Part shown: piece after piece, positions 8,299 through 12,965 of the stretch | Layout: the number at the start of each line of letters is the position of its first letter | Numbering within the stretch: position 1 is the stretch's first letter | Origin: Chloromonas sp. AAM2 | Taxonomy: Eukaryota > Chlorophyta > Chlorophyceae > Chlamydomonadales > Chlamydomonadaceae | Assembly (NCBI GenBank): GCA_004335635.1 | Contig: QAXH01006508.1 | Span: 1 to 12,965 of the forward strand | Direction of reading: 5' to 3' | DNA length: 12,965 bases | The notes under the pieces: model-generated | Seen by the model: only the letters and a program-made list of their open reading frames with translations | Databases searched by the model: none | Told to the model about the DNA's origin: nothing | Position numbers and translations under genes: made by a program

Positions 8299-8354
8299 TT
8301 GTGCCATGCGATTAGTGCCATCCGGCTAGCACCATCCGGCTAGTGCCAGGCTGT
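8299..8354. repeat. 14-bp tandem repeat, four units
   Basis: Units are TTGTGCCATGCGAT, TAGTGCCATCCGGC, TAGCACCATCCGGC and TAGTGCCAGGCTGT. The middle two differ at two positions and the outer two are degenerate. Confidence 0.8.
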
Positions 8355-9140
8355 CACGGAACAGATCGCGTAGGTGTTTGCAACAATCCGACTTTGGTAC
8401 ACTTTTCCTGAATTCTGGTGGCCGACTAATGCAGGACCCAATTCAATGTTTGCACAGTACGGTATGTCGTTTGCTCTACACAGTCAATCTTCAACAGTTG
8501 CTCTTGCACGCCTTCTGCTAGCCAGAAGTGGTTAACCCAAAAGTGGTTCCATACCGTGTGCTCCAACATTGAACTGCGCAGCCACACCACTGACAAGGAC
8601 ACCACCACATTAACAAACACAATGACAATTGACAAGCACCGGGGTATTGTGAAAAAGTAGCGCCATGTCAAAATGGTACACTGTGTCACTGACCCAAATT
8701 AAACTGTCCCAGAACTGGCAAACTTCTTTTTTTTATGTGCCGGATTGCCAGCACTCAACAGCAACTGTGGTGTACTCGTGTTCTGTGCGTGGCCGGGGTG
8801 CTGCACACCACTTTCAATGCTGCATAATGGCCCTATCAACAGTCCAGCCGTACCGTTTCATCAACAGTTCAAGCGCTGCACCAGCTCTCATGTCAGGAAA
8901 ACCCTACTCTGCTGATCTCCCGTTTCCTCGCCGACTTCTAGCTGCATTGAGCATTCTAGGCAAACTAGCATTCTGGCTTTTCATCTTGCTGTATGTAATC
9001 AATCTACATTCTCCTGGCTCATGAAGACTAATATGCCTGGTGTGCTAGATTGCCTGCTTGAAGATGAGCCAGGCACTGGGCCCTTCTTCACAAGCGATAT
9101 CAAGAGCTGGTTTTAGTCATTGAATGTGCTTGCCTTCACT

Positions 9141-9240
9141 GTGCGGCAATGCGTTGTAATCCGACTCGTGCTGAGGTTCGATGACAATGTGCTGGAGGGA
9201 AGGCAGGCTGGCGAGCTGCCGCTTTAACATGGTTGTCAGC
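9141..9240 (-). pseudogene. Inverted fragment of the F-box gene exon 2
   Basis: The reverse complement matches 5034-5133 over 100 bp with three substitutions and no gaps. It encodes MLKRQLASLPSLQHIVIEP and then QHESDYNALPH, against MLQRQLASLPSLHHIVIEP in the F-box protein. Both ends stop abruptly inside the exon, without splice signals at the matching points in the source, so this is a broken genomic fragment. The open frame around it (9117-9329, minus) is flanked by unrelated sequence. It may have come from this gene or from a close paralogue. Confidence 0.93.
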
Positions 9241-10371
9241 GTACACCTGTCAGGGTACGCACTACCTGTATGAGACGTTTGAAACCAGGCTGGCCATACA
9301 AGCAGGCAGGCATGTGCCATGCTGAGCATGTGAGTACTTCGGAATATGAGAAAGGGGATGCTAGACCGTGGTTAGTTGTAGACGTTAGTGAAGCATGTGC
9401 AGTTTACGCAACCGCTGTGAAGGCAAGGCCGCTTTGTTCTAGGATAGGATCAGGCGTGTGCTGTGGCGGGAGAAATTCTAAGCCAGACGGTCACACAGCC
9501 AAGTCAGTTGCTGCTGTCTTTCAAGTCCGACAGCGCATCACACCACCTTGCCGAAGCCTTGCGTCATCATACAGATAGTTTTACATCAGGGAAGCCGTCA
9601 GATGACACGGATCAGATAAATCAGATAAACCCGTGCTAGGAAAGATCAAACTAACACATTGGCAAAGGACTGCCCTAAAACATGAAGTGCTGCAACAACA
9701 AGCAAACACGGCCAGAGCGAACCACACATGCATCCAACCGGGTAGAATCGCCTGCAATGTTGCCTGACCTGAGAAAAGCAAACAATTAAACAGTCCGTTT
9801 TTTTCATGCAAGTCAAGACTCCGTACAAACATTGCATTACAACCAACTACCCAGTCTGCAAAAAAACTATGCGCCTCTCGGCTGAAAATCAAAATCATTC
9901 AACTGCAATCGATTGCATGGTAAACACTGGTTCATCGAAGTGTGGTCCGGCACTACACTTGCCTCTGGCTGCTGACTAACGAGCAGCCAAACACATGCAC
10001 TGGATTCCGGCATTGCAAACGTCCGAGTCAGTTCTTACTTTCGGATGTCCGGTGATTTACCAATCACTGTAGCGTAGTGATTGTGCTGATGTGCTATGAA
10101 CCTGGTGCAAAAACGGACAGGAAACTCGCATGCTCTACCCTATATGCGTCACACTTCCACCACACTAAACCAGCAGCAACGTTTCATACAAACTTAGTGA
10201 ACTTCCTGCCCACAATTGACCACCTTGCGATGTTGTTAGCAAAACATGAAGCAAAGGAACACGAGGCCGCCCACCACGCCCAAAGATGCTTTTGGCGACC
10301 TTCAGGTCAGAGAAATCCCGATGTTGTCTCAACCACGACAACCACGTGCATGCGTCCTGCGCAGCCTATGA
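9241..10371. other. Non-genic stretch
   Basis: Apart from the 31-bp repeat at 9581-9611 and a small inverted repeat (CAATCACT at 10061-10068 with AGTGATTG at 10076-10083), nothing is recognised. The open frames (9270-9578 plus, 9581-9898 minus, 10077-10610 plus) lack domain-like features and splice-supported neighbours. The last one runs straight into the duplicated SEC6 intron, which argues against it being a gene. Confidence 0.5.
9581..9611 (-). repeat. Dispersed 3'-end-like repeat, copy 2
   Basis: On the minus strand this 31-bp block reads CCGTGTCATCTGACGGCTTC and continues to TGATGTAA. It matches 688-718 with three differences, and homology fades upstream of it. As in copy 1, TGTAA marks the end. 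Confidence 0.5.
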
Positions 10372-10410
10372 CATGGTACATGCATCCAAAGCATGTGCTA
10401 CCTGGCCTTT

Positions 10411-10458
10411 TGCATGCCCCTTTGCATGGCCCTTCGAATGCATCTCTGCATGCCCCTT
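10411..10458. repeat. 12-bp minisatellite, four units (copied intron C)
   Basis: Units are TGCATGCCCCTT, TGCATGGCCCTT, CGAATGCATCTC and TGCATGCCCCTT. This is the counterpart of the eleven-unit array at 2279-2410. Confidence 0.85.
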
Positions 10459-11089
10459 CTTTACGACCCTTTTTTAACATGCCTGGCAAACCAATCGACC
10501 AAAACAATCCAAGCATCTTCAGTTCCTCAGAAACAGTGCGACACAGATGGTGTGCTCGCTTAAATAAAGGAGGCGTGTTCGCTTTAACGGAAGCGGTTTC
10601 TGTTACTTGAGTGCATGCCCTGACAGGGAGAATGCTTAAATAAGACTATCATGCATTCACACCTGATGCTCTGGCGACACTGGCCCGACCAATGCCAGCT
10701 AGTAGTCCAGATAGCATGCATGCCAATGCCACTACCAACCAGCCATTCCTTGGACATACATGTCCCTACCCCATCGCAGAGACAATACAGAGAGTCTAAG
10801 TTGTACACCAACGTCCAAGCCGACAGCTAAGAGACACTGTCGCACAGCTTGGAACCCTATCACTCACGCTGACACTGCCTATTTTCTAAAGGCGGAATGC
10901 GAAGGAGGGGCGCAGGCAGATGGAAAGAGTGGAAAAAGTTAGTACATGTGCATAACCAACATGCCACGTGACTGCCACGTGACATGCAGATGTGGAAGAA
11001 ACGGATGGACATGAACGAGATGGAGGCTATGGAAGGAGACAACAAGGGCTTCTTTTCTCTTGGGGACAAGGCTGCGGCATACAAGCCTC

Positions 11090-11094
11090 TGTAA
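11090..11094 (+). promoter_or_regulatory. TGTAA kept in the SEC6 copy
   Basis: This lies in a 31-bp block (11064 region to 11096) identical to 2922 onwards in SEC6 (AAGGCTGCGG...TGTAAATAA), although the flanks are only about 80% identical. It could still act as a poly(A) signal if the locus is transcribed. Confidence 0.4.
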
Positions 11095-11762
11095 ATAAAA
11101 AGGAAAATACTAGCATATGGTGCCTACTGGGTGTTTTTGTTCCGAAACCAAGGCTGCTAACTAGCTTCTGCAGAAAAGAAGAAATACTTGCGTATGCTGC
11201 CTGGCACGCCTGGCATGAAGCTCTCATCATTCGCTCACGATTTAACAAGAAACAATGTCCTTTGCTTTCCAAGTATCTGGCACTTTCTGTATGTATCAGT
11301 CTCTGACATGAAGACGCTTGAAGACTTGATTCAAAGTGACACCTGTTCGGTGACACTGAACGTCAAAAGCAGTCTGTGTAAAAAGCAACCGACCAACCGC
11401 CTGGCGTAACCAGAATACCATAACCTGCTTGCTGCAGCTTTGAAACCGACGAAGTGAATTGTAACGGCCCAGAAACCGCTCGGCAGTCATCCTGCCTTGG
11501 AATAAGGGACATCATGACAATGGACCAGCAAGTCCATTCAAACTTGGCATCAGATAGGCTTTGCTTTGCTCAGTGCGCCTACCCTTGGCTTGGCAGTGAC
11601 ATGGCAAGAAAAAGTGCATGGGAGCTTCCGTTTTCTGGGCAACGTGATCACGTGCCCGGGCGTTGCTACCTCATCACCACCACAACCACTACAGGGGCTT
11701 CCACGCGTCACCCGCAACCACAAGCACAGCTTGCATTCACACATGTGCATGCGAACGTTTCC

Positions 11763-11803
11763 CGTACACACACCGTACAACACAGTTCGTACACACACCG
11801 TAC
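11763..11803. repeat. 16-bp direct repeat
   Basis: CGTACACACACCGTAC occurs at 11763-11778 and 11788-11803, and further GTAC-containing pieces follow up to about 11835. Confidence 0.8.
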
Positions 11804-11835
11804 CAATGCATCCGGTACATTCACAGTACCGTACA

Positions 11836-11858
11836 ACCTCCACATGTCCTGTGGAGGT
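11836..11858. repeat. 9-bp perfect hairpin
   Basis: ACCTCCACA pairs perfectly with TGTGGAGGT across a 5-base loop (TGTCC). There is no T-run behind it, so it is not a bacterial-type terminator. Its role is unknown. Confidence 0.7.
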
Positions 11859-12965
11859 GTATGCCGCTACAGGTGCACAGTGCGTTCTGAAGGCGATCCA
11901 CACAGCACCAGCAGCATCCGCTTCCAGGGCAAGAAAACCATGCCATCCCGAATGTGCACACCAACACCGACCAGCTCAATCAGTTAAGCTGTAACACGAA
12001 CAACCAAACACAACCGTCAACAACCACCTTCCCATCACCCGTACCAGACATATCCCTTACCCAGCAACTGTGAGTCATGATACCTCCATATATAGTTTAT
12101 CATCTGTTGACGTTTCTTTTCACATGCCACATCACCGTTTTCATGCACCGTGCAACCCAAAGAAAACGCAGAAACGTGTACATGCCGACACATGGGTTGT
12201 GGATAGCCATAGCCCGTGCAAGTGCATCCCCAGTCGGCGCAGACTGTTTGAATTTAAATGTGTAATCAAGAATTGTCATGCAGAGTGAACCTTGGCAGTG
12301 ACGTCAGTCCGTGTGAAGAAAGATGACAGCACATGCAAAACTTGTGGGCATTCCTCCTGACATGCCACATGGCACTGTACTCGAGCACAATCGCAGTGCT
12401 GTCTTCGCACGCAGGCCATTCGGAGCATGATTCGGAGCATAAGGAGACATTTCGCACACAGGATGGCATTTTACGTACGCAGATCGGCGGTTGAATTCTC
12501 TGTTAGTTACGGGACGTTGCTTTACTACGGCCGACAAATGCCAACTGGCCGTCCACCCAGACACCCAATCAAACAGGCACTTGCACATACATATAACTGT
12601 ACATTGATGAACAGCAGCATTGATGTGTGACACATGCCATTGAGATGGCATGCAGCTCATGGCATGCCAGTGGCAAACGAACGACTCATGCATTCCATAG
12701 CTGCAGTACGTATGATAGCAACTCTGTGTCAGCGTCATCACACCCTCTCGCCAGCCTGATTGCAGGAGTGTGTGCTGTGCAAGCCTGTGTGTGGCACTGT
12801 TCCAAACACCATCAGATCCGATCCTATCCTGTCTGTCATCCCGCCTGCCACCGTGCAACCTGATCTGATCATGCCTTCCATTGTGTGCTGCCCATGCCCA
12901 GCCCGCCTGATGCTCCATCCTGCCTTCCTGTCCATGTGCAACCATCCCCCCTCCCCCCCCCACCC

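Larger units (their letters stand above)
7952..9140. other. Non-genic stretch with repeats
   Basis: No gene is supported. A T/C-rich tract runs from about 8055 to 8215, and a 14-bp repeat lies at 8299-8354. A 119-codon ORF at 8665-9024 (+) ends in a hydrophobic segment (LAFWLFILLYVI), but it has no recognisable domain, contains a TGTAA, and is not clearly coding. Confidence 0.5.
10372..11290 (+). pseudogene. Decayed direct copy of the SEC6 3' end
   Basis: Four blocks match the SEC6 gene in order and orientation. 10372-10398 matches 2248-2274 (24 of 27) and is followed by a four-unit version of the 12-bp minisatellite (10411-10458). 10800-10989 matches intron D from 2643. 10990-11094 matches the last exon and 3' UTR (2843-2948). 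About 11238-11290 matches 2984-3040. The internal exon (2453-2603) is missing; unrelated sequence fills about 10485-10740. In the last exon 56 of 69 bases match, most changes alter residues, and a 1-bp deletion removes the original stop, so the frame runs to the TAA within TGTAA at 11092-11094. Copy 2 also has about 120 extra bases between the last two blocks. It cannot encode SEC6. Confidence 0.88.
11291..12965. other. Non-genic right end of the window
   Basis: No gene is supported. Long open frames exist (11454-11987 plus; 12304-12963 minus, open at the edge), but they are low in domain-like content and rich in Cys, His and Met, as expected of translated CATG/TGCA-rich DNA. A TATA-like CCATATATAG lies near 12087. 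The last 20 bases are almost pure C. Genes beyond the right edge could have upstream sequence here. Confidence 0.45.

Noticed and set aside
8665..9024. 119-codon ORF with a hydrophobic C-terminal segment
   Set aside because: The membrane-like tail is interesting, but there is no family match, no support from neighbours, and such lengths occur by chance at this base composition. It is mentioned only under the non-genic stretch.
10990..11094. Functional small gene made from the copied SEC6 last exon
   Set aside because: Most changes relative to SEC6 alter residues, and no upstream exon is present.
11454..11987. 177-codon open frame on the plus strand
   Set aside because: It begins at a GTG, contains a poly-Thr run and GTAC repeats, overlaps a second equally long frame, and has no family-like motif.
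12304..12963. 219-codon open frame on the minus strand, open at the window edge
   Set aside because: It is rich in His, Cys, Met and Trp from CATG/TGCA-rich DNA, starts in a poly-C/G stretch, and shows no domain or splice-supported context.

Overview
The window is nuclear DNA of a eukaryote, most likely a chlorophyte green alga. Both recognisable genes are split by spliceosomal introns, several 3' ends carry TGTAA (the green-algal poly(A) signal), and the introns and spacers are full of minisatellites and microsatellites. There are no bacterial-style operons or ribosome binding sites. The species cannot be named from this stretch alone.

Layout, with both genes on the + strand. (1) 1-2923 is the 3' part of a gene for the exocyst subunit SEC6 (EXOC3). 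Five coding exons are visible (348-497, 827-925, 1915-2054, 2453-2603, 2843-2923), together 206 codons plus TAA; the N-terminal exons lie left of the window. (2) 2924-4064 is a spacer that must hold the end of the SEC6 transcript and the promoter of the next gene. (3) 4065-7014 is a complete four-exon gene for a 574-residue F-box protein with a leucine-rich C-terminal part, probably the substrate-recognition subunit of an SCF ubiquitin ligase. All three of its introns are phase 0. (4) 7015-12965 holds no gene I can name. It is a scrapyard of duplicated pieces: a 100-bp inverted fragment of F-box exon 2 (9141-9240), a decayed direct copy of the SEC6 3' end (10372 to about 11290), a short 3'-end repeat shared with SEC6 intron A (9581-9611), a possible broken coding stretch (7280-7951), tandem repeats and a pyrimidine-rich tract.

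The two genes show no sign of working together: one is a vesicle-tethering subunit, the other a probable ubiquitin-ligase adaptor, and their proximity looks incidental. I found no multi-gene system that appears new. The most interesting signals are structural: the copied SEC6 3' end has lost one exon yet keeps a 31-bp identical block around the poly(A) signal; an F-box exon fragment is 97% identical and inverted; SEC6 has a probable GC-AG intron; and minisatellites differ in copy number between the two SEC6-derived introns. All alignments and identity figures are counts by eye.
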